Part shown: piece after piece, positions 50,596 through 60,393 of the stretch
How positions within the stretch are numbered: position 1 is the stretch's first letter
How the letters are laid out: each line of letters starts with the position of its first letter
Source: Lachnospiraceae bacterium
GTDB lineage: Bacteria; Bacillota; Clostridia; Lachnospirales; Lachnospiraceae
Length of the DNA stretch: 64,000 nt
Assembly: GCA_015057035.1 (NCBI GenBank)
Contig: SVFC01000010.1
Span: forward strand, 1 to 64,000
Direction: 5' to 3'
The notes under the pieces: model-generated
Told to the model about the DNA's origin: nothing
Databases searched by the model: none
What the model saw: the letters and a program-made list of their open reading frames with translations, nothing else
Translations under genes and position numbers: made by a program

Positions 50596-52518
50596 ATGGG
50601 AAATACTAGAATGACTGTCGGTCAGGCAATCGTAAAATTTCTCGATAACCAGTACATTGAACTGGATGGGGTGGAAAACAAATTTGTAGATGGTATTTTT
50701 ACTATCTTTGGACACGGAATCGTAGTTGGATTAGGTCAGGCACTGGATGAAAATCCAGGCGGACTTCGTGTATATCAGGGCCGTAACGAGCAGGGTATGG
50801 CTCATGTGGCAACAGGCTATGCAAGACAGAATAACAGAAGAAAAATTATTGCTTGTGCATCTTCCATTGGACCAGGCGCAGCAAATATGGTAACTGCAGC
50901 TGCAACAGCAACAGTAAATCGTATTCCATTACTGTTATTCCCTGGAGATACCTTTGCAGTAAGACAGCCAGACCCAGTATTACAGCAGATTGAACAGGAA
51001 GATTCACCATCCATTACAACCAATGATGCTTATCGAGCAGTTTGTAAATTCTGGGATAGAATCACCAGACCAGAACAGTTGATGGGAACTTTAACTCAGG
51101 CAATGCGCATTTTAACAGATCCAGCAAAAACTGGTGCAGTTTGTATCGCATTATCTCAGGATGTAGAAGGAGAATCTTATGATTATCCAGACTACTTCTT
51201 TGAAAAGAAAGTACATAGAATCCGTCGAGTTCTTCCAGTAAAAGAAGACTTGGCAGATTTGGTAAAACTGATTTCGGAAAGCAAGAAACCAATGATTATT
51301 TGTGGTGGCGGTGTGCGTTATTCCGAAGCAGGTGCTACATTAGAAAAATTCTGTGAGCGCTTCCACATTCCATTTGCAGAAACACAGGCTGGTAAGAGTG
51401 CTTGTAGTTCCTCACATCCTTATAACCTTGGTGGTGTAGGTGTAACTGGTAATTTATCAGCGAACACCATTGCAAGAGATGCTGACCTTATTATTTCGGT
51501 GGGAAGCAGATTGTCTGACTTCACCACTGGTTCTAAGGAACTTTATGGAAAAACTAAGATGGTTGCCATCAATGTATCTATGTTTGATGCAGGCAAAATG
51601 GATGCTACAGTTGTGATTGGTGATGCAAAAGCAACCTTAGAACTGGCTTCCGAAGAACTTGCAAAAATCTGTTACGTCAGTGGTTATGACAAGGAAATCG
51701 AAATGGCAAAACGCGCCTGGGACGAAGAATATGCCCGCCTTGGAATCTACAGTTATGGTGATGCATTCCGTCCGATTATTCAGGCTAGAAATCCAAAGAC
51801 AATCGAAGAATTCGTAGAAGTAACTGGTGGAACCATTACTCAGACTTCTGCCATTGCTACGATTCGAGATATGATTGATAAAGATGCCATTATCGTTGGA
51901 GCATCTGGAAGTCTTCCAGGAGACTTACAGAGAATGTGGACCACAGACCAGAAGGATGCATACCAGATGGAATATGGATATTCTTGTATGGGATATGAAA
52001 TCGCTGCAGCTCTTGGTGCAAAAATTGCTTGCCCAGAGCAGGAAGTATATTCTATGTGTGGCGACGGTGCGTTCCTTATGATGCACAGCGAATTGGTAAC
52101 ATCTCTTCAGGAAAAGAAGAAAATCAATGTTCTTTTATTTGACAACTGCGGATTTGGATGTATCAACAATCTTCAGATGAGCAATGGTATTGGAAATCTT
52201 GCAACAGAGTTCCGCTATCGCGATGAAGAAGGTGGCTTAAATGGTGATTTGATGCCAATCAGCTATGCTACAGTTGCTTCGGGCTATGGTGTAAAAACAT
52301 ATACAGCAACAACTCTTACTGAGTTAAAAGAAGCATTGATTGATGCAAAGAAACAGACGGTTTCTACATTAATCGACATTAAAGTATTGCCAAAGACTAT
52401 GACAGATGGTTACGTTTCCTGGTGGAATGTAGGATTGGCAAGCACAACAAGTAACGAAGCGCAGCAGGACGCTTACGATAAATTAATTGAAAATCGCAAA
52501 AATGCAAGACAGTACTAA
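50596..52518 (+). CDS. iolD: 3D-(3,5/4)-trihydroxycyclohexane-1,2-dione acylhydrolase
   Basis: A 640-residue thiamine-diphosphate enzyme. The N-terminal part has [12 protein letters not shown] and the catalytic Glu region [18 protein letters not shown]. The C-terminal TPP motif runs from [20 protein letters not shown] to NNLQMSNG. It opens the inosose-derived diketone ring to 5-deoxyglucuronate. It is preceded by AGGGGGAG and follows iolC by 20 nt. Confidence 0.95.
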   Translation: MGNTRMTVGQAIVKFLDNQYIELDGVENKFVDGIFTIFGHGIVVGLGQALDENPGGLRVYQGRNEQGMAHVATGYARQNNRRKIIACASSIGPGAANMVTAAATATVNRIPLLLFPGDTFAVRQPDPVLQQIEQEDSPSITTNDAYRAVCKFWDRITRPEQLMGTLTQAMRILTDPAKTGAVCIALSQDVEGESYDYPDYFFEKKVHRIRRVLPVKEDLADLVKLISESKKPMIICGGGVRYSEAGATLEKFCERFHIPFAETQAGKSACSSSHPYNLGGVGVTGNLSANTIARDADLIISVGSRLSDFTTGSKELYGKTKMVAINVSMFDAGKMDATVVIGDAKATLELASEELAKICYVSGYDKEIEMAKRAWDEEYARLGIYSYGDAFRPIIQARNPKTIEEFVEVTGGTITQTSAIATIRDMIDKDAIIVGASGSLPGDLQRMWTTDQKDAYQMEYGYSCMGYEIAAALGAKIACPEQEVYSMCGDGAFLMMHSELVTSLQEKKKINVLLFDNCGFGCINNLQMSNGIGNLATEFRYRDEEGGLNGDLMPISYATVASGYGVKTYTATTLTELKEALIDAKKQTVSTLIDIKVLPKTMTDGYVSWWNVGLASTTSNEAQQDAYDKLIENRKNARQY

Positions 52519-52534
52519 TTGGAGGGGAAAAGAA

Positions 52535-53434
52535 ATGTTTGCAGGAAAAGAAGTAAAATTAGGAATTGCACCAATCGCTTGGACAAACGATGATTTACCA
52601 GAACTTGGTGGAGAAAACACATTTGAACAGTGCGTTAGCGAAATGGCACTGGCAGGATTTACAGGATCAGAAGTTGGTAACAAATATCCAAAGGATCCAG
52701 CTGTTTTAAAACCAGCATTAGAACTTCGTGGAATCGAAATCTGTAACGCTTGGTTCTCAACATTCCTTATCAGCAAACCATATGAAGAAACAGAAGTAGA
52801 ATTTGAAAAACACGTAGCATTTTTAGCTGCTATGGGTGCGAAAGTGGTTGGTGTTTCTGAACAGAGTTATAGTACACAGGGAATCCAGACACAGCCTGTA
52901 TTTGAAGGAAAATATGAAATGAACGACGAAGAATGGAAACTTCTTTGTGATGGCTTAAACCGTCTTGGAAAACTTTCTCTTGAAAAATACGGCGTAGCTC
53001 TTACATTCCATCACCATATGGGAACTGTTGTACAGAGTGCTGCAGAAACTGACAAACTTATGGAAGGTACAGACCCAGCATATGTAAGTCTTCTCTTCGA
53101 TAGTGGACATTTTGCATACTGTGGAGAAGACCCAGTAGAAATGGTAACTCGTCACGTAAAACGTATCAAACACGTTCACTTAAAAGACATCCGTCCAGAC
53201 GTTGTTGCAAGAGTAAAAGCAGAAGGTCTTAGCTTCTTGGAAGGTGTTCGTCAGGGTGCGTTCACAATTCCTGGAGATGGCTGTGTACAGTTTGCACCAA
53301 TCTTCAAGGTATTGGCAGAAAACGGATACGAAGGCTATATGGTAGTGGAAGCGGAACAGGATCCAGCAAAGGCTAATCCATTAGAATACGCTATCCGCGC
53401 GAGAAAATTTATCGCAGAAAATACAGGACTTTAA
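52535..53434 (+). CDS. iolE: inosose dehydratase
   Basis: A 299-residue TIM-barrel enzyme of the AP-endonuclease 2 superfamily, matching Iol[18 protein letters not shown] at the start, [27 protein letters not shown] and KHVHLKDIR with metal-binding His and Asp. It dehydrates scyllo-inosose to the trihydroxycyclohexane-dione used by IolD. ATG 52535 sits behind GGAGGGG. Confidence 0.95.
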   Translation: MFAGKEVKLGIAPIAWTNDDLPELGGENTFEQCVSEMALAGFTGSEVGNKYPKDPAVLKPALELRGIEICNAWFSTFLISKPYEETEVEFEKHVAFLAAMGAKVVGVSEQSYSTQGIQTQPVFEGKYEMNDEEWKLLCDGLNRLGKLSLEKYGVALTFHHHMGTVVQSAAETDKLMEGTDPAYVSLLFDSGHFAYCGEDPVEMVTRHVKRIKHVHLKDIRPDVVARVKAEGLSFLEGVRQGAFTIPGDGCVQFAPIFKVLAENGYEGYMVVEAEQDPAKANPLEYAIRARKFIAENTGL

Positions 53435-53485
53435 AATTTTTAGATTTATATAAGGAAAGCCAAGAGGGCTTAGGAGGAAAACAGA

Positions 53486-54502
53486 ATGATTACAGTTGGC
53501 GTTATCGGAGCAGGAAGAATTGGTAAAGTACATACCGAAAGTATTTGCAATTACGTTCGTAATGCAAAAATCAAAACAATCGCAGATCCATATATGAATG
53601 AAGAAACAGAAAAATGGGTTGCTAGCATGGGTGTACCTAATACAACAAAGGATTACCATGACATTTTAAATGATCCAGAAATTGATGCAGTACTTATCTG
53701 CTCATCAACAAATACACATTCTATCATTTCATTGGAAGCAATCGCAGCAGGAAAACACATCTTCTGCGAAAAACCAATTGACCATGATTTAGACAAGATT
53801 AAACAGGTTATGGACGCATTAAAAGAGCATCCAGAATTAAAATACCAGGTTGGTTTCAACCGTAGATTTGACCACAATTTCGCAGCAGTTCGCAAAGCTG
53901 TAGTGGATGGTAAGATTGGAGAAACACATATCATCAAAGTTACATCAAGAGATCCAGAACCACCAAGTGCTGAATACGCAGCAGTTTCAGGCGGTATGTT
54001 CCTTGATATGACCATTCATGATTTTGATATGGTTCGTTTCCTTGCAGGATGCGACGCAGAAGAAATCTATGTTCAGTCAGCAGTTTTAGTTGATCCAGCA
54101 ATTGGTGAAGCAGGCGATGTTGATACAGCAGTTATCACAATCAAGATGGAAAACGGCGCAATCGCAGTTATCGACAACTCAAGACGTGCAGCATATGGCT
54201 ATGATCAGAGAGCAGAAGTATTCGGTTCTAAGGGTATGGCAGCTACAACAAATGATACACAGTCAAGCTGCGTACTTTCTAATGCAGAAGGCGTAACAGG
54301 CGAAAAACCATTATACTTCTTCTTAGAGAGATATATGCAGTCATTTGCAACAGAAGTAAAAGACTTTATCAACGCTATCGAAAACAACACAGATACCCCT
54401 GTAGGTGTTATCGATGGTTTGAAACCAGTACTTATGGGAATCGCGGCTAAGAAATCTGTAGAAGAACACAGACCAGTTAAGATTTCTGAGATTAAGTACT
54501 AA
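53486..54502 (+). CDS. iolG: inositol 2-dehydrogenase
   Basis: A 338-residue Gfo/Idh/MocA oxidoreductase. The NAD motif is GVIGAGRIGKVH (4-15), then CEKPIDHDL (catalytic Lys) and GGMFLDMTIHDFDMVRFLAG with the active-site Asp and His. It oxidises myo-inositol to scyllo-inosose with NAD, the first step of the pathway. In the iol gene run this is clearly IolG rather than a generic family member. Confidence 0.93.
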   Translation: MITVGVIGAGRIGKVHTESICNYVRNAKIKTIADPYMNEETEKWVASMGVPNTTKDYHDILNDPEIDAVLICSSTNTHSIISLEAIAAGKHIFCEKPIDHDLDKIKQVMDALKEHPELKYQVGFNRRFDHNFAAVRKAVVDGKIGETHIIKVTSRDPEPPSAEYAAVSGGMFLDMTIHDFDMVRFLAGCDAEEIYVQSAVLVDPAIGEAGDVDTAVITIKMENGAIAVIDNSRRAAYGYDQRAEVFGSKGMAATTNDTQSSCVLSNAEGVTGEKPLYFFLERYMQSFATEVKDFINAIENNTDTPVGVIDGLKPVLMGIAAKKSVEEHRPVKISEIKY

Positions 54503-54524
54503 TAAAATTTTATTATCCTTAAGA

Positions 54525-54567
54525 CACTTACAAGCAACTGCATATTACGTGCGGTTGCTTGTAGTGG
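54525..54567 (+). repeat. hairpin between iolG and iolB
   Basis: TACAAGCAACTGCA pairs with TGCGGTTGCTTGTA around TATTACG, extended by CACT/AGTG. No T-run follows, so it is more likely an mRNA processing or stability hairpin than a terminator. Confidence 0.55.
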
Positions 54568-54644
54568 TATATAATATTTTATGAAAGATTTGAGCACGAG
54601 TAAGTACAGGAGTGTAAAATGTAAATAAGGCGAGGGCAGAAAAA

Positions 54645-55415
54645 ATGAGCAAACAGTTTAGTTATCCAGAATATAATGAAGAAGGTATCAAGGTTCTTTC
54701 CACCGCAGGTGATGCAGAAAATGATATGATGATGAACATCACCGTATATCATATGAAAGCCGGCGAAGAGAGAACGTTTGTATATCCATCCGAAGAAATG
54801 GCGGTTTTATTAGTCTTAGGAGAGATTACATATAAATGGAACGACCATATGGAAAGCGGGAAGAGAGACAGCTTCATTGAAGAAGGGCCATATTGTCTTC
54901 ATGTAAGCCGTGGTGTTGAAGTTACCGTAAACGCATTGGCAGACAGTGAAGTGCTTGTACAGTGCACAGAAAACGACAAAGACTTTGGACAGATTTTCTA
55001 CAGACCAGAAGATTGCCGTGATGATATTTTTGGTGCGGATATGTTTGATAACAAAATGAAGAGAACAGTGCGTACTGTTTTTGATTACAGTAACGCACCA
55101 TATTCCAATATGGTAAATGGCGAAGTAATCAATCATCAGGGTGGATGGTCCAGCTACACACCACATCATCACCCACAGCCAGAAGTATATTATTACCGTT
55201 ATGAGAGACCAGAAGGTTTTGGGGCTTGCTTTATTGGGGATGATGCGTATAAAATTATGGATGGAAGTGCTGCAGCAATTCCACCTGGAAAAACACATCC
55301 ACAGGTAACTGCACCAGCATTTCCAATGTACTACTGCTGGATGATTCGTCACTTGGAAGGCAATCCTTGGACGGACCGAGTGGTAGACCCAAGATATACA
55401 TGGATTGGAGCATGA
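54645..55415 (+). CDS. iolB: 5-deoxy-glucuronate isomerase
   Basis: A 256-residue bicupin of the IolB/KduI superfamily. Metal-binding His residues are in YTPHHHPQPEVYYYRYERPEG, with a further Glu and His in the second half (PPGKTHPQVTAPAFPMYYCW). IolB turns 5-deoxy-glucuronate into 5-dehydro-2-deoxygluconate, the substrate of IolC. Because KduI, the isomerase for 5-keto-4-deoxyuronate, belongs to the same superfamily, dual use with the GH105 product is conceivable but unproven. Confidence 0.93.
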   Translation: MSKQFSYPEYNEEGIKVLSTAGDAENDMMMNITVYHMKAGEERTFVYPSEEMAVLLVLGEITYKWNDHMESGKRDSFIEEGPYCLHVSRGVEVTVNALADSEVLVQCTENDKDFGQIFYRPEDCRDDIFGADMFDNKMKRTVRTVFDYSNAPYSNMVNGEVINHQGGWSSYTPHHHPQPEVYYYRYERPEGFGACFIGDDAYKIMDGSAAAIPPGKTHPQVTAPAFPMYYCWMIRHLEGNPWTDRVVDPRYTWIGA

Positions 55416-55419
55416 TTTA

Positions 55420-56442
55420 ATGGAAACTAAAAAATATGCATTTGGAGTAGATATTGGAGGAACCACATGCAAAATAGGTTTTTTTGATACTACGGGTGTA
55501 TTATTAGACAAATGGGAAATTCATACAGATACATCTAACGCAGGTGAAGGAATCCTGGAAGATGTAGCAGATTCTATCCGCAGAAAGCTGCAGGCGGTTT
55601 ATGAAGCGGAAGAAAGAGAAGCGTCCCCTGAGACGGGCCGGGAGTGTGTTGCGAAAAATTTTCCAAGGGATTTGATGTCAGAGGTGCAGGGAGTTGGTGT
55701 AGGTGTACCAGGTCCAGTTACAGATTTTCGTGTGGTGCATGGTTGTGAAAACCTAGGCTGGGGAACGGTAGATGTGGCCTCTAAACTGGAAGGATTATTG
55801 GAAATTCCCGTCAAAGTAGAAAATGATGCCAACATGGCAGTCCTTGGAGAAATGTACAAAGGAGGCGGCCGTGGAAGTAAGAATCTGATACTTGTCACTT
55901 TAGGCACGGGCGTAGGTTCTGGTATTGTTTGTGGTGGAAATATCATTACTGGCCATGATGGAGCAGCTGGCGAAATCGGTCATATGGTTGTGGATATGGA
56001 AGAAACAGTACAGTGTAGTTGTGGAAAATACGGCTGTCTGGAACAGTATGCATCTGCAACAGGAATTGTTCGTCTGGCAAAGACAAAGTTTGGACTGAAG
56101 TCGGTTATTCCTGGGGAAGAATTGACTGCAAAGCAGATCTTTGACAGAGCCAAGGGAATTTATGGAACGACCGCAAGCGAGGCGGATACAGATGCGCTTG
56201 CAGTTGTGGAGCATATCGGTAAGATTCTTGGTATCGCTCTAGCAAATGTGGCATGTGTCATTAATCCAGAAGTTATCGTCATTGGTGGCGGTGTTTCCAA
56301 AGCAGGAAGTATCTTGACTGAAACCGTACAGAAATATTTTGTTCCAAATGCATTTGGTGAATGCAGTCGTGCAAAGTTTGCATTAGCGGAACTTGGCAAT
56401 GATGCAGGAATTTGGGGTTGTTTGAAATTACTGCTTAAATAA
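55420..56442 (+). CDS. ROK-family sugar kinase
   Basis: A 340-residue kinase. The ATP motif is DIGGTTCKIGFFD (about 12-24), the sugar-binding catalytic Asp lies in VENDANMAVLGE, and the ROK zinc site is CSCGKYGCLEQYAS. No DNA-binding domain is present, so it is an enzyme, most likely gluco- or related hexokinase. It starts 4 nt after iolB with GGAG inside the iolB end, as the last gene of the importer/inositol operon. It could phosphorylate a hexose released from the imported glycan. Confidence 0.92.
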   Translation: METKKYAFGVDIGGTTCKIGFFDTTGVLLDKWEIHTDTSNAGEGILEDVADSIRRKLQAVYEAEEREASPETGRECVAKNFPRDLMSEVQGVGVGVPGPVTDFRVVHGCENLGWGTVDVASKLEGLLEIPVKVENDANMAVLGEMYKGGGRGSKNLILVTLGTGVGSGIVCGGNIITGHDGAAGEIGHMVVDMEETVQCSCGKYGCLEQYASATGIVRLAKTKFGLKSVIPGEELTAKQIFDRAKGIYGTTASEADTDALAVVEHIGKILGIALANVACVINPEVIVIGGGVSKAGSILTETVQKYFVPNAFGECSRAKFALAELGNDAGIWGCLKLLLK

Positions 56443-56499
56443 ATGGATAAGAGAAGAACTAAGTGTTTCTATGGAGTTAAGCAAAAATGTTAAATTAGA

Positions 56500-56548
56500 A
56501 AATTAGGTACTAGAAACGGGATGCGTTGTCTTGTGCCTAATTTTTTTG
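56500..56548 (+). terminator. terminator of the importer/inositol operon (first of three tandem hairpins)
   Basis: AAATTAGGTAC (56500-56510) pairs with GTGCCTAATTT (56533-56543), followed by TTTT. Confidence 0.8.
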
Positions 56549-56666
56549 TCTCCAATAGTGAGAATTAGGTATTGGATTAGATATAGAAGTGGTAGTGCCT
56601 AAATATCAATATTTAGCAAGAAATCTTAGGTATAGCGGGGAGAAAACGAAATCTGATACCTAATAT
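56500..56666. repeat. three tandem diverged hairpins, period about 62 nt
   Basis: TTAGG starts at 56503, 56565 and 56626, and the matching CCTAA starts at 56536, 56598 and 56659, so both arms recur every 61-62 nt. Each unit forms TTAGGTA...TRCCTAA. The loops differ. The units cover most of the 306-bp gap 56443-56748, which has no gene; a TATAAT at 56702-56707 may belong to the promoter of the next gene. Confidence 0.75.
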
Positions 56667-56748
56667 GCGAAATGTGTCTTTAATCAGAGTTGGAAAAGGC
56701 GTATAATAAACAAAAAAGGGTAGTGAGGACGGGGAGGTTATCAAGACC

Positions 56749-57876
56749 ATGGAGAACAAATTACGAGTTGCCTTAGTAGGCTTTGGTGGAATGGGACAAA
56801 TCTACGCTAAGATGATTTATGCGGGAATGATCCCAGAGATGCAGTTGGTGGGAGTTTGCTGTCGTAATGAAAAAGGACAGACTCTGTTAAAGAATGAATT
56901 TTCTGGTGTAAGTATATATACGGATACTATCGACATGGAAGCACACCAGGATGAATACGAAGCGGTTTTGATTGTAACTCCTCATACGACTCATGTGGAA
57001 ATTGGAATTCAGATGGCACGTCTTGGAAAGCATCTTTTGATTGATAAGCCGATTGGTGTTAGTGCTATGGAAGTGAAGGAATTGCTCCATGTTTGTAAGG
57101 AAAATAAGGTTTCTGTGGGAACTATTTTCAATAATCGAAGGTTGCCTGCATTTCAGATGGCTAAAAAACTTTTGACTGAAGAAACGCTTGGAACACTGCA
57201 TCGCGTAGTTTGGGTATGTAATAGTTGGTATCGTACGCCAGCCTATCATAAATCTGCGCCTTGGCGTAGCAGCTGGAATGGAGAATGTGGCGGTCTGTTA
57301 ATTAACCAAAATCAACACTATCTGGATATGTGGCAGTGGTTGTTTGGTATGCCTGAAAAAATATATGCAGATATGAGCTTTGGGCGATACAACGATTTTG
57401 ACGTGGACGATGCGGTAGATATCCAGTTTGCGTATGGAAATGGATTGCATGGAACCATGATTAGTGCTACAGGAGAGGCGCCAGGAGTGAACCGTCTGGA
57501 AATCTGGGGAACTAAGGGAAGGATCATTGTAGAAGATGGTTCAAAAGTGTATCTGGATTTAAATGAGGTATCCACAGAAGAATTTGCTAAAACCAACACA
57601 GAAATCTATGTGGGACTTCCACATGAGATGAAAGAAATTGAGCTTTCACAGCCAATAAATCCTTATGCAGAGGTGTTTGCAAATTTTGCGGCACATGTGT
57701 TACATGGAGACGCGTTATATTCGGATGGTGTCGAAGGGCTTAAGACAGTTGAGCTAACGAATGCAGCATATGTATCAGGTTGGGAAGAGTGTAAAGTGAT
57801 TGTGCCAGTAGAGGAAACAAGATATACTCATCATTTAAAAGCGAAGCAATTGCTAGAGAAAAAACAGGAGAAATAA
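56749..57876 (+). CDS. Gfo/Idh/MocA-family oxidoreductase
   Basis: A 375-residue NAD(P)-dependent dehydrogenase. The nucleotide motif is ALVGFGGMGQIYAKM (8-22), then LLIDKPIGVSAMEV with the catalytic Lys, and GGLLINQNQHYLDMWQWLFG in the active-site region, where the usual Asp-His is replaced by Asn-Gln-His. The C-terminal beta sheet follows. Family members act on sugars or inositols. It is separate from the iol operon (terminator and about 200 nt between), so the substrate is open. GGAGG is 12 nt before the ATG, slightly long. Confidence 0.88.
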   Translation: MENKLRVALVGFGGMGQIYAKMIYAGMIPEMQLVGVCCRNEKGQTLLKNEFSGVSIYTDTIDMEAHQDEYEAVLIVTPHTTHVEIGIQMARLGKHLLIDKPIGVSAMEVKELLHVCKENKVSVGTIFNNRRLPAFQMAKKLLTEETLGTLHRVVWVCNSWYRTPAYHKSAPWRSSWNGECGGLLINQNQHYLDMWQWLFGMPEKIYADMSFGRYNDFDVDDAVDIQFAYGNGLHGTMISATGEAPGVNRLEIWGTKGRIIVEDGSKVYLDLNEVSTEEFAKTNTEIYVGLPHEMKEIELSQPINPYAEVFANFAAHVLHGDALYSDGVEGLKTVELTNAAYVSGWEECKVIVPVEETRYTHHLKAKQLLEKKQEK

Positions 57877-57977
57877 CTTGCGATATGAACATGTTCATTA
57901 TACTGTAACTTTTGCCAAACTTTGAGAGTATTGTATATACAATATTCACAAAAAGTCTATAAAAGTCGCCAAATTCC

Positions 57978-58005
57978 TTGTCTTTTTTTCCTAAAGTAGT
58001 ACAAT
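57978..58005 (+). promoter_or_regulatory. predicted promoter of the chemoreceptor gene
   Basis: TTGTCT (57978-57983), 16-nt spacer, TACAAT (58000-58005), about 60 nt before the ATG at 58071. No sigma-28 (flagellar) pattern is seen. Confidence 0.45.
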
Positions 58006-58070
58006 GGTGCTATATAAAAAAGATACTTTATCTTTAAGAACGAAAAGAAAAAGAAATCTTGGAGGGTACT

Positions 58071-59825
58071 ATGAAGAAAAAAATTGGAACTCGAATTATT
58101 GTGATGTTACTTGCAATGACAGTAATGTATTTGGTTACTTCTGTTGCCAGTGGATTTGCACAGGAACAGGCTCTTGGTGGTATGAACCGTATTCATAACA
58201 ACTGGACCCAGTTAGAGCGTTTGGAGCTGGATATGGTTAAGAATCTGGAAAGCAACAAGATGTATACCAATATGATTGTTTGGATGAAGATGCCAGAAGC
58301 GCAGAAGGGCATGGCTCAGATGGTGCTTGGGCAGATTGAAGAATCTAACAATTTGTTTAAAGAGATGCATGCGATTGCAGATAATCTGGTTGCAAACGAC
58401 TTGGTGGGAATCACATATGAAGAAGTTTCAAATTGTTTGAAAGAATACGAAACTGCTGTAGGAGTATTAAACGAACAGATGAGCACAGTTGCAACCCTTT
58501 ATCTTGCAGGAGATGAAGCAGGAGCGGTAGCTGCTAATAATGGAGCAACAGAGAAAATTACGGCAGTGGTAAAAGCAGAAGAAGCATTTGATGTGCTTAT
58601 AGCCACAGCAGTGGACAATATGATTGCTAACAGACAGGCAACAGTAGATGCTGTTTCAAGTATTTCTGATGTTATGTTCTTTGTATTCCTTGGCGCAGCA
58701 GCATTAATGGTGCTTATCGTTAACAGATCAATCTCAGCTCCAGCAAAGACTGCAAGTGGACATTTGAATTCTATTATTGAAAAGATTGAGAACAACGAAG
58801 GAGACTTAACAGAACGTATTCAGATTAAGAGCCAGGATGAAGTTGGCCAGTTAGTAAATGGTGTTAATAGCTTTATTGCACAGCTTCAGGGAATTATGAT
58901 TAAGATTCGTAAAGAAGCTGCAACCATGAATGAACAGGCTGCAACGATTACAAGTGGAATTAATGAATCTAATGAAAGCGCAAGCAGTATTTCAGCAACT
59001 ATGCAGCAGTTGTCTGCAAGTATGGAAGAAGTTGCTGCTACACTGGATGAAATCACAACTGGTGTTCAGGAAATCCTTGATGCATCTAATAGTATGAGTC
59101 AGATGGCTGAATCAGGTAAGGAATATGTGGAGAGCATTAAAGAACGTGCAATCGGTGTACGTGGTGATGCAGAAACAAGTAAAGCTACTACGACAGAGAT
59201 GATTACAGGCATCCGTGGACTTTTGGAGATTGCTATTGAAAATAGCCGTAGCGTTCAGAAGATTAATGAACTTACAAATGATATTCTTGGTATTTCAAGT
59301 CAGACAAACTTGTTGGCTTTGAATGCATCTATTGAAGCGGCAAGAGCTGGTGAAGCAGGAAGAGGCTTTGCGGTAGTAGCAGATGAAATCCGTGACCTTG
59401 CAGAACGTTCAAAAGATACTGCAAACAACATTCAGAGTATCAGTGGACAGGTTACAAGTGCAGTTGAAGATTTGGCTAAGAATGCAAATGATATGATTAC
59501 ATTCATTGATGAAACTGTATTAGGTGATTATGATAAGTTTGTAGGAACTGCTAATACCTATCATGAAGATGCAGATCATATGGATGAAATCCTTCAGACA
59601 TTCTATCGTGATGCTCAGAAACTGGCAGATACTATGGCCCAGATGGCAGAAGGTATCGATGGAATTAATATTGCAGTAGATGAAAGTGCTCAGGGTGTTA
59701 CTTCTGCGGCACAGAGTACAGGACAGTTGGTAGAAGCTTTGATTACAATTAAGACAGAAGCTGATGCAAACCGTGAGATTTCTGAAGACCTTCAGGGCGA
59801 AGTTAGAAGATTTAAGTCTATCTAA
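58071..59825 (+). CDS. methyl-accepting chemotaxis protein
   Basis: A 584-residue chemoreceptor. Two membrane helices (about 7-27 and 198-218) bracket an external helical sensor of about 170 residues of the four-helix-bundle type. A HAMP segment follows, then a long coiled-coil signalling domain. Its tip is the conserved hairpin [20 protein letters not shown], then [20 protein letters not shown], which contacts CheW and CheA. The ligand is unknown. It is not adjacent to other chemotaxis genes. Position after the sugar locus allows a role in sugar taxis, but nothing proves it. GGAGGG precedes ATG 58071. Confidence 0.94.
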   Translation: MKKKIGTRIIVMLLAMTVMYLVTSVASGFAQEQALGGMNRIHNNWTQLERLELDMVKNLESNKMYTNMIVWMKMPEAQKGMAQMVLGQIEESNNLFKEMHAIADNLVANDLVGITYEEVSNCLKEYETAVGVLNEQMSTVATLYLAGDEAGAVAANNGATEKITAVVKAEEAFDVLIATAVDNMIANRQATVDAVSSISDVMFFVFLGAAALMVLIVNRSISAPAKTASGHLNSIIEKIENNEGDLTERIQIKSQDEVGQLVNGVNSFIAQLQGIMIKIRKEAATMNEQAATITSGINESNESASSISATMQQLSASMEEVAATLDEITTGVQEILDASNSMSQMAESGKEYVESIKERAIGVRGDAETSKATTTEMITGIRGLLEIAIENSRSVQKINELTNDILGISSQTNLLALNASIEAARAGEAGRGFAVVADEIRDLAERSKDTANNIQSISGQVTSAVEDLAKNANDMITFIDETVLGDYDKFVGTANTYHEDADHMDEILQTFYRDAQKLADTMAQMAEGIDGINIAVDESAQGVTSAAQSTGQLVEALITIKTEADANREISEDLQGEVRRFKSI

Positions 59826-59855
59826 TTGATATAATCTAAGAATTAAATAATAAAC

Positions 59856-59889
59856 AAAAAACGGTTTCCGTAATGGAAACCGTTTTTTA
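59856..59889. terminator. terminator between the chemoreceptor and tRNA-Ile
   Basis: AAAAAACGGTTTCC (59856-59869) pairs perfectly with GGAAACCGTTTTTT (59875-59888), loop GTAAT. With A and T runs at both ends it can serve both convergent transcripts; the minus-strand tRNA ends at 59891. Confidence 0.93.
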
Positions 59890-59890
59890 A

Positions 59891-59964
<74 letters not shown>

Positions 59965-60051
59965 ATTTGTTTTGCAACATTGTTATATTATCCCACTTTT
60001 TGCAGAACGTCAAGCCCTTTTTTCTCGAAGTTGGTTTTTCTTGAAGTTGAA

Positions 60052-60324
60052 CTACTTCTTGCTTGAAAAAATTTCCTGCTGGGAATTTACCCAGTCTACT
60101 ACTTGTTTTTTCCCTTCTTCCGAAAAAGGTGCTGTGAAGTCAAGTTTAAGGCTGTCATCAGTCAGGTCAAAGGTATATGGTTCTGGCCACACCCAGGCAT
60201 GAAAAATCTGAGTTTCATCTTCTAATTTTTCCATTTTAATTATAAAACGAATTGGTCTCATCCATCCGGTGAAGGAGGTCTTTTTATAATAGTTTAGGTT
60301 TAATGACTCATCATAAGATAGCAT
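60052..60324 (-). CDS. small protein of unknown function (90 aa)
   Basis: Not recognised. The 90-residue protein has no signal peptide or membrane helix. It begins MLSYDESLNLNYYKKTSFTG and is rich in aromatic residues (FHAWVWPEPYTFDL), with a charged C-terminal helix (SEEGKKQVVDWVNSQQEI). The start at 60324 is set by AAGGAG just upstream on the minus strand; the frame is open further to 60390 without a site. It lies 69 nt after the AraC gene on the same strand and may be co-transcribed with it. Confidence 0.68.
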   Translation of the reverse strand: MLSYDESLNLNYYKKTSFTGWMRPIRFIIKMEKLEDETQIFHAWVWPEPYTFDLTDDSLKLDFTAPFSEEGKKQVVDWVNSQQEIFSSKK

Positions 60325-60393
60325 ATAGTTCTCCTTAATAAATAAATTGCAAGGTAGAGATATTATATCATAAGAAAATATCTGGAGCAAAGG

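Noticed and set aside
54553-54575. Promoter before iolB
   Set aside because: A TATAAT is present at 54570-54575 but no -35 lies at 16-18 nt; the hairpin and operon context explain the gap better.
56500-56666. CRISPR array
   Set aside because: Only three units, arms rather than whole repeats are conserved, spacers are not separated by identical repeats and no cas gene is near.
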